Counted from the stretch's first letter, positions 16,801 to 24,643 are shown. The stretch: DNA of 45,506 nucleotides from Euryarchaeota archaeon UBA130 (GCA_002505775.1 DAVY01000010.1:30176-75681), one strand, 5' to 3'. Notes: generated from the letters alone by a model not told the origin. Numbers and translations: made by a program.

Positions 16801-19527
16801 CTCAACATAATCGCCAATTGAAACAGATTGCTGATTTTGATTGGTTAACGGGACCTCTAGGTATGCTTCCAAGACTAGCTTCTCCCCTGGCCCAAGAACT
16901 AATGCAAATCTCTCATTGCCATCCTCGTCGTATAGTCTTAGATCGCTTCCCCACAGTGTGTTATCCCAATCCATGGAAATCTGATTCTCTGCAGCATTGC
17001 CTATATTTTCAACTACCATCCATGCTCTGGCAAAATCTCCAATCAACCCATGCCCGGTGCTGAATGAAGCACCCTCCGGGCCCCTTATCGAAAGACCCCT
17101 AGTCCTGTTTGCCTCAACAGGAACTATTGAGGAAATAGTAACATTTTCATCACTGTCCAAAGTCATACTAAGTGTAAGAAAACCAGAGTCGGAACCAAGT
17201 GCGTTTCCAGGAGCACTCACTTCAATTGAAGGGGACCACGCTTCCCCTACAGGAATTTCAATATTCTCAATCCCTCCTGCTGAAATATCTGACCATGACC
17301 AACCTTGAGGCAGTCCTGAGTCATCAACACTTAGGGACCACGTGCCAGCTAGACGGCCAGTAGATCTTATTGATGGCTGTATAATTTCACTCTCTCCCGG
17401 CGTGATCCTTACAGGTTCTGACGAGGTTTCGAAAGTTACATTGTAGGTTGGAATTATCGATAGTACTTTGGCGAACAAGTCGTTATCGGTCCTTGTTTGA
17501 GATATGTTACCGAACGGATCGATCTCTAGAGTGAATTCATGGTCACCCAGTGGTCCCGACCATTCAATGGAAAATGACTCAAAAGACCCAGTTCCGGTCG
17601 GGGCCACTGGTTGCAATGAGCTAAATCGGTGCCTACCTATCTCTGCCCCATCCACATAGAGTACAGCATCTACATCTGAATCCGGATTGGATGTACCACA
17701 ATTTTCCACGAAAGCTGTAATTTGTACATCTTGGCCAGGATTTGGTGAAGTCGGATCGAATTCTATTCCTCTGCCATCAAGTAAAGGCCTGATATCTGCT
17801 CTTTCCAAAGAAATTACAGTTCCACCGATGATAACATCTAGGGTTCCATCGCCATCAATATCCGCCAATGATGGAGATGACCATGTTCTCTGATTCAGCT
17901 CTAAATCACTGGACCATTCTGTACTAATCCCCGAACCAGTCCCCTCCGATCCGTCGAATGCCCACAAAGATCGTCCAAAGCCAACCAGTAACTCTGGCTC
18001 ACCTGTCCCCTCGATATCCATCCAAACCGGTTGTGAGACTGCTATCTCATCATTCGGAGTTCCACTACTCTGCTCTAGATCTCGATGCCAAGCCTCATCT
18101 GGACTTGAAGTGTCTATGTCATCTACACATCCAGCTATTCCGTGTCTGGCCGTGGTCGTCTGCCACCATGTTACCCAACACATTCTATCGTGGTCTCCAT
18201 CTCCGTCTGTATCTATTGGCAATGGGGGGGCATCTGCATAACCATTGGGAGCTGAATAAGACCACTTTTCTGAGCCATTTGAGACCTCGATTCCCCTGTA
18301 CTCAGCACCATCTAACGTACCAGATGAGTCACTGTCAGTGGGAATTGTGACTATAATCTCTGGATTATCGTCACTGTCCAAATTTGCTACTATTGGTCCG
18401 GGAAGTCGTATATGGGGGACATTTGAGTCACCATCCAAATTTCCCAGTGATTTCCCATCCCAACTCGGATCTCCGCTGGATGAATCTAGCTTCCAGAGCC
18501 ACATAGCACCGTTTGTTGATTCAGTGGTTGTTAGCATCACATAGGCGGTGTTCTCATCGGTCTGTACGAACACTGGGTCAGATCCATGGCTTCCGTACCC
18601 CAACCTTTTGTTCCATAATATCGAAGGAGACCCCGAAGAAGGCAAAGAGATCGCAATAACTTGGGGAGAGTTGTCAGACTCTCTAATGGCAGAGATAACC
18701 AGCTCTGCATCGCCATCAAGATCCAAGTCAGCCAGAAGTGGTTGAGAGGTTGGTTTGTGATTTCCCCAAATACTTCCCGTGTAAGGCCCCTCCTCGCTAC
18801 TAATCATCAAGTCAGTGTCTTCCCACGACCAAATCTGTTGACTATCCTTGTTTCCGCCATAAGACCACCCAGTTACGCTACAGGAGAGGATAGGGGACCA
18901 TGCCTCTACTTTCATTTTGGCGTCACTCCCAACAATCACATCGTAAACGACAATTATCTCAGGGCCTCCCATTCCATTAATATCAACAATCAACGGAGAG
19001 GCCTTAACCTTCTCACTTTCGCCTAGATTAACTTCCCATGCCAGATCCGAATCCTCGCCTTCGACTATTCGAAGGTAGCTATCGCCAGATGATGAATCAG
19101 TTTGAATCAAGACGGTGAAGAGAGAGCTCCCTCCGCACCTCTCGGATGAATCGGAATCTACAATTAGCGACTCGCTGAAGTTCCCGATAGGTGTACCTAG
19201 GGAATCCGTCCCTAGATCATAGCTACCATATTCCCAGTTAATCACAGGGTCTGTAATCGATATTAGGGAATTATTGACACCAACTGGGTCATGTGCCGGA
19301 CTTCCGGAGCCCCTGTCTGGGGTTCTTCCCGGTTGAGGCCAAGGCTGATCACCGTCCGACCATGGGTCATTAGAACTAGTCCTTGAGACCTTTTCGTAAT
19401 TCGAATTTGATAACTCCTCATTGGAAATCAAGAAAATCGGATAGACGACAACAAACAGCATTATTGCGGAAATAATGAGAGCTTTTCCTCGCCCGGTCGG
19501 GCCATCTCGTCCATTGAGGGTCGCCAT
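13864..19527 (-). CDS. Giant FG-GAP/CARDB surface protein with C-terminal anchor
   Basis: About 1890 residues. A signal-anchor helix (LIISAIMLFVVVYPIFLI) is followed by a propeller-like region with calcium-type FG-GAP/VCBS loops, for example DLDLDGDAELVIS near residue 270 and DIDGDGTLDVIIGG near 565. A CARDB-like Ig domain follows (~600-690, PNPGQDVQITAFVEN). Then many NEW3-like beta-sandwich repeats run to ~1780. A single membrane helix (AIASAVLVIGASIAFAW) precedes a highly charged, probably coiled-coil tail rich in Glu and Lys. I chose the ATG at 19527; the frame also opens at GTG 19554. The role is probably adhesion or structure at the cell surface (inference). The gene overlies no other real gene. 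Confidence 0.88.
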   Translation of the reverse strand: MATLNGRDGPTGRGKALIISAIMLFVVVYPIFLISNEELSNSNYEKVSRTSSNDPWSDGDQPWPQPGRTPDRGSGSPAHDPVGVNNSLISITDPVINWEYGSYDLGTDSLGTPIGNFSESLIVDSDSSERCGGSSLFTVLIQTDSSSGDSYLRIVEGEDSDLAWEVNLGESEKVKASPLIVDINGMGGPEIIVVYDVIVGSDAKMKVEAWSPILSCSVTGWSYGGNKDSQQIWSWEDTDLMISSEEGPYTGSIWGNHKPTSQPLLADLDLDGDAELVISAIRESDNSPQVIAISLPSSGSPSILWNKRLGYGSHGSDPVFVQTDENTAYVMLTTTESTNGAMWLWKLDSSSGDPSWDGKSLGNLDGDSNVPHIRLPGPIVANLDSDDNPEIIVTIPTDSDSSGTLDGAEYRGIEVSNGSEKWSYSAPNGYADAPPLPIDTDGDGDHDRMCWVTWWQTTTARHGIAGCVDDIDTSSPDEAWHRDLEQSSGTPNDEIAVSQPVWMDIEGTGEPELLVGFGRSLWAFDGSEGTGSGISTEWSSDLELNQRTWSSPSLADIDGDGTLDVIIGGTVISLERADIRPLLDGRGIEFDPTSPNPGQDVQITAFVENCGTSNPDSDVDAVLYVDGAEIGRHRFSSLQPVAPTGTGSFESFSIEWSGPLGDHEFTLEIDPFGNISQTRTDNDLFAKVLSIIPTYNVTFETSSEPVRITPGESEIIQPSIRSTGRLAGTWSLSVDDSGLPQGWSWSDISAGGIENIEIPVGEAWSPSIEVSAPGNALGSDSGFLTLSMTLDSDENVTISSIVPVEANRTRGLSIRGPEGASFSTGHGLIGDFARAWMVVENIGNAAENQISMDWDNTLWGSDLRLYDEDGNERFALVLGPGEKLVLEAYLEVPLTNQNQQSVSIGDYVETSLTMCVDGDESCQTVELTFIASGVVSRSHIRSVPTTNLVWDIEGDKPSGTDTLTWSLSSSGMAKTGWIWSSSGDLSINGDLVTLDVTGGSGEGSLILDLPSTAAPAFHYFEDSSNESSDHSLRLSLEILQIYRSSMITSSPSEVPILVDVDEEALVVLRLENPGNGVDSYDLSHSVLLDQNISEDPGVIVSFSRDLVSLSAGSLTTVPITVILPEETPARVPLRILFVMQSLGDGSVSSEVEIVFEARQDHQWDIYPYFVTEGEETEGEGASVMANPGEEFEMSVIATNVGNLDDDLELITSISTTLEEGDVSTDWSSYGDTVFGVGVNDSVIMKIGAGIPDDAWSGSEVEVTVTAISQGQEISTFSFSVRSGHVPSWNAIVNQASLEVNPGGSEILLSVVQTGNSPSRPYISMFVSGESGWQIGDVSDLPVIDPGESAPLLLNITPPDNAIHGRAVELTLRIREGDSTGLSEIVFPLRVSATHDFALTGFGEWVLSRDGGYPLALLENTGNSPSTISFTVLSLPVGWEVSGDESVILGAGEISGVPLEVIPDETWEGDVKTIRILASDTEGNQREISLDTRKEDYSWGNSPVIVSTSGDQYVMKIHGTNSSSIVVDSESGILPWMDPIGWLWDSEIGQNGSFIVDSSISLEYKSWVSEIPSRMASCSINGDVSSVQANCMIMNGTEDFEFTIILSDDKGEMIDSITSEVGSGLASEMINLSADDWSPEPGLRELTIKVLDSRGVEVSSTSKPFDVRRTDWNVGLVGLEIVGTGEGQEISILTKRNNQQLLDGSICKITVEAGSYSREYSVDMSEASALAPRPSVERPNVSDGVELVATISCEFPWDEDSDQTDNEARIVLSGSEDSEGGFSDSSTAIASAVLVIGASIAFAWMAKNFREGREMMEKTRLAVEKKALERKSKMAQKEEALREEESEAVEESLDEKTVDEDIRSDIGSSESEDLDPFEQRLNRLRSGK

Positions 19528-19580
19528 CAGAATAACAAATGGTATTTGGAACACACTTGAACGTTCGCACCATATTCTCG

Positions 19581-19599
19581 CTCAGACCGTAGGTCTGAG
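19581..19599. promoter_or_regulatory. Perfect 8-bp dyad upstream of giant surface protein gene
   Basis: CTCAGACC-GTA-GGTCTGAG lies between the divergent surface-protein and rpo7 transcription units, 54 bp upstream of the ATG at 19527. The symmetric 19-bp form suggests an operator; as RNA it would be a tight hairpin. Confidence 0.5.
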
Positions 19600-19640
19600 T
19601 GTTAATCCAAGGTAGCCAACCACCTGAATCATCCGTTGCG

Positions 19641-19646
19641 CTTATA
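19641..19646 (+). promoter_or_regulatory. TATA-like box of the rpo7 operon
   Basis: CTTATA in the only AT-rich stretch of an otherwise GC-rich leader. A start of transcription about 25 bp downstream would give a ~95-nt structured leader before rpo7; a nearer start would include the first hairpin fully. Confidence 0.35.
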
Positions 19647-19648
19647 CA

Positions 19649-19760
19649 GGAGAGGCAGCTCGCCGTGACCCACGGACTTCTCCTCCAGAGGCACAGCCGA
19701 TGAAGGACGGGAGGGAAACCCCCGTCCTGGCGAACCTCGGAGAGGACCGTTAACCGGAGG
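19649..19760 (+). ncRNA. Candidate structured leader RNA of the rpo7 operon
   Basis: No open frame covers this GC-rich stretch. It can fold into two elements. First, GGAGA (19649-19653) pairs with TCTCC (19679-19683), enclosing CCGTG-ACC-CACGG (19663-19675). Second, a long helix runs 19688-19738: GAGG/CCTC, internal loop, GCC/GGC, internal loop, GGACGGG/CCCGTCC with a bulged A, and GG-GAAA-CC with a GNRA tetraloop. GGAGAGG occurs again at 19739-19745 and could compete for the same TCTCC strand. This resembles an attenuator or autoregulatory leader. It matches no RNA family I know; I do not recognise RNase P, SRP or a named riboswitch. Confidence 0.5.
19756..19760 (+). promoter_or_regulatory. 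Shine-Dalgarno site of rpo7
   Basis: GGAGG, followed by eight or so A residues before the ATG at 19768. It lies at the 3' end of the structured leader, so leader refolding could expose or hide it. Confidence 0.7.
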
Positions 19761-19767
19761 AAAAAAA

Positions 19768-20316
19768 ATGTACAGTATAGTAGAGAGAGAGGACACTATC
19801 CGCATTCCCGCTGAATACATCAGAGAGGGCCAGAGCCTAGTTGATCATATCGACAGTCTGGCCAATGACGCGTTCGAAGGAAGGTTCGATGTAGATGAGA
19901 ACTACACGGTTTTGACATTTGATCATAAGCCAGTCGGAAGAGGGAGAATTATTCATGGGGATGGAGCCATCTACCAGGCCGTCAGTTTCAAAGCCCTACT
20001 GTTCAACATGGAGAACAATGAAGTTGTAGATGGATACGTCTCAGATGTCTCCGAGTACGGCGCTTTCGTTAGGATAGGCCCAGTTGAAGCGCTACTTCAC
20101 AAGTCTCAAATTCTGGATGAGCCAATCCAGGTCAACATGGGCATAAGAAGAATTGAAGGATCTCAGTCAGGTAAGCATATCGAAGAGGGATCTCACGTAA
20201 GATCCAGGGTTGTCTCCAAGGCAATTAATCAGAACGATCCAAGGGCCAGCAAAATAGGCCTCAACTGCAAGATGGACGGCCTCGGCGCAGCAAATTGGTT
20301 GAAGGAGACTGATTAG
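19768..20316 (+). CDS. rpo7: DNA-directed RNA polymerase subunit Rpo7 (E')
   Basis: Archaeal RNA polymerase stalk subunit, partner of Rpo4, which contacts nascent RNA. The 182 residues show the N-terminal Rpo7 tip-like domain and a C-terminal S1-type OB fold (VVDGYVSDVSEYGAFVRIGPVEALLHKSQI). Length is normal. It heads the conserved euryarchaeal cluster with spt4, rps24e and rps27ae; the spt4 ATG lies 1 base after its TAG. Confidence 0.96.
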   Translation: MYSIVEREDTIRIPAEYIREGQSLVDHIDSLANDAFEGRFDVDENYTVLTFDHKPVGRGRIIHGDGAIYQAVSFKALLFNMENNEVVDGYVSDVSEYGAFVRIGPVEALLHKSQILDEPIQVNMGIRRIEGSQSGKHIEEGSHVRSRVVSKAINQNDPRASKIGLNCKMDGLGAANWLKETD

Positions 20317-20317
20317 G

Positions 20318-20536
20318 ATGGCCAAGAAACAGTTTGCATGCGGAGATTGCAACCAGATTCTTCCTGATCCGGAGAAGAGGAGCGAGCCCCCTCAATGCCC
20401 CCACTGTCCGAATTCGCCAGTAACAACAGACTGGCAAGGATTCGTTGTTATCCTCAATCCCGGTAGGTCTGAAGTTGCCAAGAGATTGAACATTACAAGA
20501 CCAGGGAATTATGCACTCAAGGTGAACATTAGATAG
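20318..20536 (+). CDS. spt4: Transcription elongation factor Spt4 (RpoE'')
   Basis: A 72-residue zinc-ribbon protein that pairs with Spt5 to keep RNA polymerase processive. Two Cys pairs are visible: CGDC near residue 8 and CPHC near 27. The remainder (TTDWQGFVVILNPGRSEVAKRLNI) is the Spt4 core. AGGAG at 20303-20307, inside the end of rpo7, serves as ribosome-binding site. Confidence 0.95.
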   Translation: MAKKQFACGDCNQILPDPEKRSEPPQCPHCPNSPVTTDWQGFVVILNPGRSEVAKRLNITRPGNYALKVNIR

Positions 20537-20544
20537 GTGATTTT

Positions 20545-20859
20545 ATGCAGGTAATTGAAAGAAAAGATAACCCATTGCTCAACAGGGTAGAAATAAGATT
20601 TGTCTGGGACCATCCAAATTCCCCTACGCCCGACCTTTCACAAATGGTCGCCGCCGCTGCAAAATCAGAGCCCGGAGCAAAAGAAGAACTTGTTTTCATC
20701 AAGGATGTGTCTACCAGATTTGGAATGCCTAGGACAACAGGTCTAGCTCTCATATATTCGTCCGAAGAGGCATCTACGATCGAACCAGATTTTATTGTAG
20801 AGAGGCACAAGAGAATCAGAGGAGATGAGTCAGATGATTCTGAAGGAGGCGATGAGTGA
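20545..20859 (+). CDS. rps24e: 30S ribosomal protein S24e
   Basis: A 104-residue archaeal/eukaryotic-type small-subunit protein. Recognised from ERKDNPLLNRVEIRFVWDHP at the N-terminus and STRFGMPRTTGLALIYSS in the centre. It has an acidic C-terminal extension (RGDESDDSEGGDE). AGGTGAT at 20535-20541 precedes the ATG. Its TGA overlaps the ATG of rps27ae by one base. Confidence 0.94.
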   Translation: MQVIERKDNPLLNRVEIRFVWDHPNSPTPDLSQMVAAAAKSEPGAKEELVFIKDVSTRFGMPRTTGLALIYSSEEASTIEPDFIVERHKRIRGDESDDSEGGDE

Positions 20860-21029
20860 TGTCAGACAGTCCCAATGCGCACGCTAAGTGGTCGAAGTAT
20901 AAGATTGATGATGAAGGCAATCTGGTTCGCGGGGAAACTTGCCCTACTTGTGGCCCTGGTGTATTCCTCGCAATTCACAAAGACAGGAAGACTTGTGGCA
21001 AATGCGGATTTACTGCGCCCACGCCCTAG
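20859..21029 (+). CDS. rps27ae: 30S ribosomal protein S27ae
   Basis: A 56-residue zinc-ribbon ribosomal protein read directly from the sequence. The ATG at 20859 shares its A with the rps24e TGA, and GGAGG (20845-20849) lies ~9 bases upstream. The protein shows AKWSKYKID, then CPTCGPGVFLA and CGKCGF, i.e. the four zinc-binding cysteines. Its TAG lies in a CTAG shared with the opposing gene's stop. It completes the standard rpo7-spt4-rps24e-rps27ae order. Confidence 0.93.
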   Translation: MSDSPNAHAKWSKYKIDDEGNLVRGETCPTCGPGVFLAIHKDRKTCGKCGFTAPTP

Positions 21030-22009
21030 AAACTCACCGAGGGAAGAAGTTCGCTCCACGTGCCACTGTTGGTTAGGACCCTGTTTCCTAATATCGATAT
21101 GCCTATCTCATCCCTTGGAAAAGTCTTCTTGGAAATTTCTCCAGAGGAAAATTCTCTCCTCATGATTCCATCATGCCTCCAGCCAGTCCACACCCATCCG
21201 CCCGATACCGGGATCGCATCGAGAACGGGACCAGGGACACGCATTAGTTCCGGTTTAGCGAATAAATCAGACAAGAAGGCCACATTTCTCCCATGGAGCA
21301 TTACTATCCAACCAGAGCTTTCATCGTACATTACCCTGTGAACTTTTCCAGGCAGGTTTGGAAGAATTCCGTTACTCTTCTCTATTCCTCTTGAATCTGA
21401 AATTATGGAAAATCCACCCGAGGAGGTAAAACAGTATAATTCATTTCCAATGTGAATCATGGAAACGATAGAATCAATGTGGGCAACATCTTCTAGTTCT
21501 CTCCATACCGGATAGGGGGAACGCCATATCTCTCTCGCTTCTGAGTCTATCATGTAAATTCCAGTTCTCAGACATGAAAAGACCAAATTTTCCCCAACAT
21601 TACACATAACAATAGGTTCAGATTGAAGCTCTCTTGTCCAGATTGCCGTATTGCTGATGTAGGGAGATTTGACATCTTCTTCCTTTCCGGTTTGCTCATC
21701 TGCATCAGCCCACTTTTCATACAATGGGAACGAGCCCATGAATGCCTTTCGGATTCCTACATTTGCCCAAGACCCTATCCATCTATCTGAGATTATAGTT
21801 CCACAGGACGATGGGCCTGGAAATGGAAAAGAGATTCCATGGCCCCCCAGATCATCCGAGGTAACCTTCAGTGTCTCTCCATCAGAACCTATTACCAACG
21901 AATAGATACTGCCTTTGTCAATCCTAATCGGACTGAACCCAATGTCATCTACCATGTCATTTCCGAGAAGCTCTAATGCTTGAAGGTGTGGCTGTGGTAT
22001 TGAATACAT
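21026..22009 (-). CDS. Hypothetical propeller-like protein
   Basis: About 327 residues with repeated four-strand units containing GxxxYSLVIGSDG, LVFSCLRTGIYMIDS, ELYCFTSSGGFSIISD and GWIVMLHGRNVAFLSD, the style of WD40/PQQ-type beta-propellers. No signal peptide, so likely cytoplasmic. No specific family recognised. The start is uncertain: the frame runs back to 22153, but that overlaps the DTD2 gene. ATGs at 22027, 22009 and 21955 are candidates; 21955 would leave 70 bp for a divergent promoter. Its stop shares CTAG with rps27ae. Confidence 0.72.
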   Translation of the reverse strand: MYSIPQPHLQALELLGNDMVDDIGFSPIRIDKGSIYSLVIGSDGETLKVTSDDLGGHGISFPFPGPSSCGTIISDRWIGSWANVGIRKAFMGSFPLYEKWADADEQTGKEEDVKSPYISNTAIWTRELQSEPIVMCNVGENLVFSCLRTGIYMIDSEAREIWRSPYPVWRELEDVAHIDSIVSMIHIGNELYCFTSSGGFSIISDSRGIEKSNGILPNLPGKVHRVMYDESSGWIVMLHGRNVAFLSDLFAKPELMRVPGPVLDAIPVSGGWVWTGWRHDGIMRREFSSGEISKKTFPRDEIGISILGNRVLTNSGTWSELLPSVSF

Positions 22010-22025
22010 GTGCCCTATCCCAATC

Positions 22026-22970
22026 ATGGTGACTTTGGTCCTCTGCTCCTTAGCAGACGATGCCTCGGTGAATCTCAGAAATGCCCTACAAGAGCACTCT
22101 CCGTGGACCAAGCCAGAAACTTTTAGCCATGGCAATGTTACTAAATCAATCAATTCTGACGTTCATTTGCTTAGTATTGAACAAATACACGTTAACGCCG
22201 ATTCAATCGACAAAGCTCATGAAAAAGAATTGAATTGTACAGTGGATGAGGTATTAGTTCTCTCAAGGCACGTCTCATCCACAGATACTCCCGCAATAAC
22301 GCTACATGCGATCGGACTACCTGGTGTAATGCCAGAGGGAGAGAAAGGCACGGCAGGGGGAATTAACGGTGTTTTAGTGCCTCCTTCTCCAAGGTTTGCC
22401 ACTATTTTCAGAGAGATGTTGGTAGAGGCAAGGAAAAGGAAATTAGACGATCATTTCGACCTAACTCTAGAAGCTACTCACCATGGCCCGGTACTCGAAA
22501 CTCCGACCCTTTACCTGGAAATCGGCTCCACGGAAGCGGATTGGTCTAGAGGTGATGCACTTAGTCTATGGGCGTACATTCTTTCCAAGATATTGGGGCT
22601 GAAAGATGGAGTTCAAATGGGATTATGGGAAGGAGGTGGAGAGGTTATGATCGGCCTAGGAGGCGGGCACTATTCCCCTAGGCACAGGGCAGTGCTAGAG
22701 AAAGGTGATATGTGGCTTGGACACATTATTGCGAGTTACTCTCTAGATTTCTCTGAATCAGAATCACTTGAAGATGATGAAACCAATCTTCCTTGGCAAA
22801 AAACGATACTATCGGCTGTCAGTTCTACCAAGAAGTCCTTTCCCGGCGGGCAGATTTTCGTCCACATGGATAGGAAATCATTCAAGGGCTGGCAAAGAAG
22901 GGAGGTAGAGAGTTTTCTTTCCGAGAGGGGAATACTATTGAGAAGAGGAAAGGACATTACTGGAGGGTAA
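22026..22970 (+). CDS. dtdA: D-aminoacyl-tRNA deacylase, archaeal type
   Basis: It removes D-amino acids mischarged on tRNA. The 314-residue frame has the archaeal DTD2 pattern: ATHHGPVLETPTLYLEIGS, a Trp/Ser-rich helix (DALSLWAYILSKIL) and the glycine-rich GLGGGHYSPRH. I start it at ATG 22026 because MVTLVLCSLADDAS aligns with the usual N-terminal strand; an ATG six codons upstream exists. TTGAATACA about 25 bp upstream could be a TATA box of a leaderless transcript. The proline dehydrogenase gene follows after 33 bp. Confidence 0.9.
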   Translation: MVTLVLCSLADDASVNLRNALQEHSPWTKPETFSHGNVTKSINSDVHLLSIEQIHVNADSIDKAHEKELNCTVDEVLVLSRHVSSTDTPAITLHAIGLPGVMPEGEKGTAGGINGVLVPPSPRFATIFREMLVEARKRKLDDHFDLTLEATHHGPVLETPTLYLEIGSTEADWSRGDALSLWAYILSKILGLKDGVQMGLWEGGGEVMIGLGGGHYSPRHRAVLEKGDMWLGHIIASYSLDFSESESLEDDETNLPWQKTILSAVSSTKKSFPGGQIFVHMDRKSFKGWQRREVESFLSERGILLRRGKDITGG

Positions 22971-23003
22971 TTCTGAAGTCTTCCCTGCCCTTCCCACGTA
23001 AGG

Positions 23004-23960
23004 ATGGCATTGCTCGGGAGGCTAATTGTCGCGACAATGCCTCTGGCTCCCAAGTTCATAATCAGAATGGTAGCTAGTAGGTATGTAGCCGGATCGAAAC
23101 TCGAAGATGCTATCTCAACGATGGAAAAGCTCTCCTCCGAGGGGGCATGTTTTACAGTTGACGTATTGGGAGAGGAAATAACTTCCCTTGAGGAGGCAGA
23201 TTTCTTTTTAGAAGAATACTCCTCACTAATAGACTCAATAGTCAAAACCAAAATTGATGCCCATATTTCAGTAAAGCCAACAGCATTCGGTCTGTTGATA
23301 GACCAAGAATCTGCATACGATAAAATACTTCATATCACTAGAAAGGCCTCAGAAAATAATATCTTCGTGAGACTGGACATGGAAGATAGCCGTGTTACAG
23401 ACTCAACGATAGACATTATGACTAGGATCAGATCACACGGTTTGGCAAATATCGGTGTTGTACTTCAGGGTAGGCTGTTTCGTACAATCTCAGATATAGA
23501 GAGAATCTGTGACAGGCTAGGTGATGATGCCGACTTCCGAATTTGCAAGGGGATATATCTTGAACCAGAAGGAATAGCACACACCGGGTACAATGATATT
23601 GTAAATGCTACAAACACTGCCATTGAAGCGATGTTGGACAGGGGGGCATACACTGCAATTGCGTCCCATGATTATCCAGTAATAGAAAAATCCCTCAAGC
23701 TATTGGAAAAATATGGCCTTTCCCCAAATGACAAAAAGATAACCTCGCCGGGAAAGGGCCCGGGATATGAATTTCAGTTCCTCCTTGGTGTGAGAGGGGA
23801 CCTGAGAAGAAAGCTATCAGGAGATGGTCATCTTACTAGGATTTACGTCCCTTACGGGAAGCAGTGGTATGAATATGGGATCAGGAGATTAAACGAAAAC
23901 CCCGAAGTTGCAACGCATGTAGTAAAGGCTCTCTTAATGCCATGGACAAACAGGAGATAA
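23004..23960 (+). CDS. putA: Proline dehydrogenase (FAD-dependent)
   Basis: It oxidises proline to pyrroline-5-carboxylate with FAD. The 318-residue monofunctional form shows the barrel motifs: IDAHISVKPTAFGL, FVRLDMEDS, GVVLQGRLFRT, FRICKGIYLEPEGIAH, IASHDYPV, EFQFLLGVR and YVPYGKQWYEYGIRRLNENP. No P5C dehydrogenase lies in the window. It follows dtdA on the same strand by 33 bp and probably shares its mRNA. The product, glutamate semialdehyde after hydrolysis, links to glutamate dehydrogenase. Its TAA abuts the stop of the opposing gene. Confidence 0.93.
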   Translation: MALLGRLIVATMPLAPKFIIRMVASRYVAGSKLEDAISTMEKLSSEGACFTVDVLGEEITSLEEADFFLEEYSSLIDSIVKTKIDAHISVKPTAFGLLIDQESAYDKILHITRKASENNIFVRLDMEDSRVTDSTIDIMTRIRSHGLANIGVVLQGRLFRTISDIERICDRLGDDADFRICKGIYLEPEGIAHTGYNDIVNATNTAIEAMLDRGAYTAIASHDYPVIEKSLKLLEKYGLSPNDKKITSPGKGPGYEFQFLLGVRGDLRRKLSGDGHLTRIYVPYGKQWYEYGIRRLNENPEVATHVVKALLMPWTNRR

Positions 23961-24566
23961 CTAGCTCTTTACCACGGGATGAAGGTACATTCTGCGTATG
24001 TCGGCGGCGACTCTCTTCCCACGCAGAGTCCTCCCCTCTCCAGTGTGTATGGCCCTAATCCTCCATCTCCTGCCGTCAATCCTCATCACTGTCCCACAAG
24101 AGAACTCTTTCTCTGGGTCACAATCGATGGTCGAAGATACACTATTTTCTTCATCAGTCAATGTAATCTTGACAACACAGGTGTCTTTATTCACGGACCA
24201 CATTGATACAATCTCCTTTGCCGGGCAGGAATCGACAGACATTTTGTCTCCAACCTCAATCCTAGTAACAGACCAATGAGACTCCTCAAACTGGAATAAA
24301 TCACCTATTGAGATGATTTCATCAGAGTCCGACTCCAATAGCACAGACTTGCTATCCGATCCATGGGATAGGGTGACCCTTACCTTTGCCAAAGTTGAGG
24401 GCCTCAAGTTTAGAAGATGCACCTCAGAGCACTCTTGACATCTAACAAGCAAGTCTTCGCCTTTGCCCTTCGCCGCCTTCTTTAGAATTGTGTGCTCGGT
24501 CATAATCGAACAATTAGGACACACCGCGACGTCAACGACCTCATCGTCGCCCGACTGCTCGCCCAT
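23961..24566 (-). CDS. Zinc-finger protein, HVO_0476-like
   Basis: 201 residues beginning with a zinc ribbon: CPNC near residue 16 and CQEC near 43. The remainder forms two related beta-rich segments (about 60-120 and 120-185), each ending near a GDLFQF or CGTVMRIDGRRWRI type strand, followed by a basic tail with RGKRVAADIRR. The layout resembles the archaeal HVO_0476 family of unknown role; this is from memory of the pattern, not a search. It may bind RNA or DNA (inference). Confidence 0.7.
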   Translation of the reverse strand: MGEQSGDDEVVDVAVCPNCSIMTEHTILKKAAKGKGEDLLVRCQECSEVHLLNLRPSTLAKVRVTLSHGSDSKSVLLESDSDEIISIGDLFQFEESHWSVTRIEVGDKMSVDSCPAKEIVSMWSVNKDTCVVKITLTDEENSVSSTIDCDPEKEFSCGTVMRIDGRRWRIRAIHTGEGRTLRGKRVAADIRRMYLHPVVKS

Positions 24567-24643
24567 GAACCTCCGGCTCCAACAACTCTCTTGAAGGCAT
24601 CCTCATAGACTAATCTTGAATAATGGTGATACTATCGCTATAC

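Noticed and set aside
19688..19738. Resemblance of GATGAA and CGAA loops to a hammerhead ribozyme or a C/D-box RNA
   Set aside because: The invariant CUGAUGA and GAAA core of hammerheads is absent, and no box D (CUGA) with guide spacing is present.
19649..19760. RNase P or SRP RNA
   Set aside because: Too short, and the conserved RNase P core and SRP helix 8 symmetric loop are not found.
22736..23251. 171-aa minus-strand frame spanning dtdA end and putA start
   Set aside because: Antisense to two recognised enzymes with intact motifs; composition is Ser-rich shadow type.
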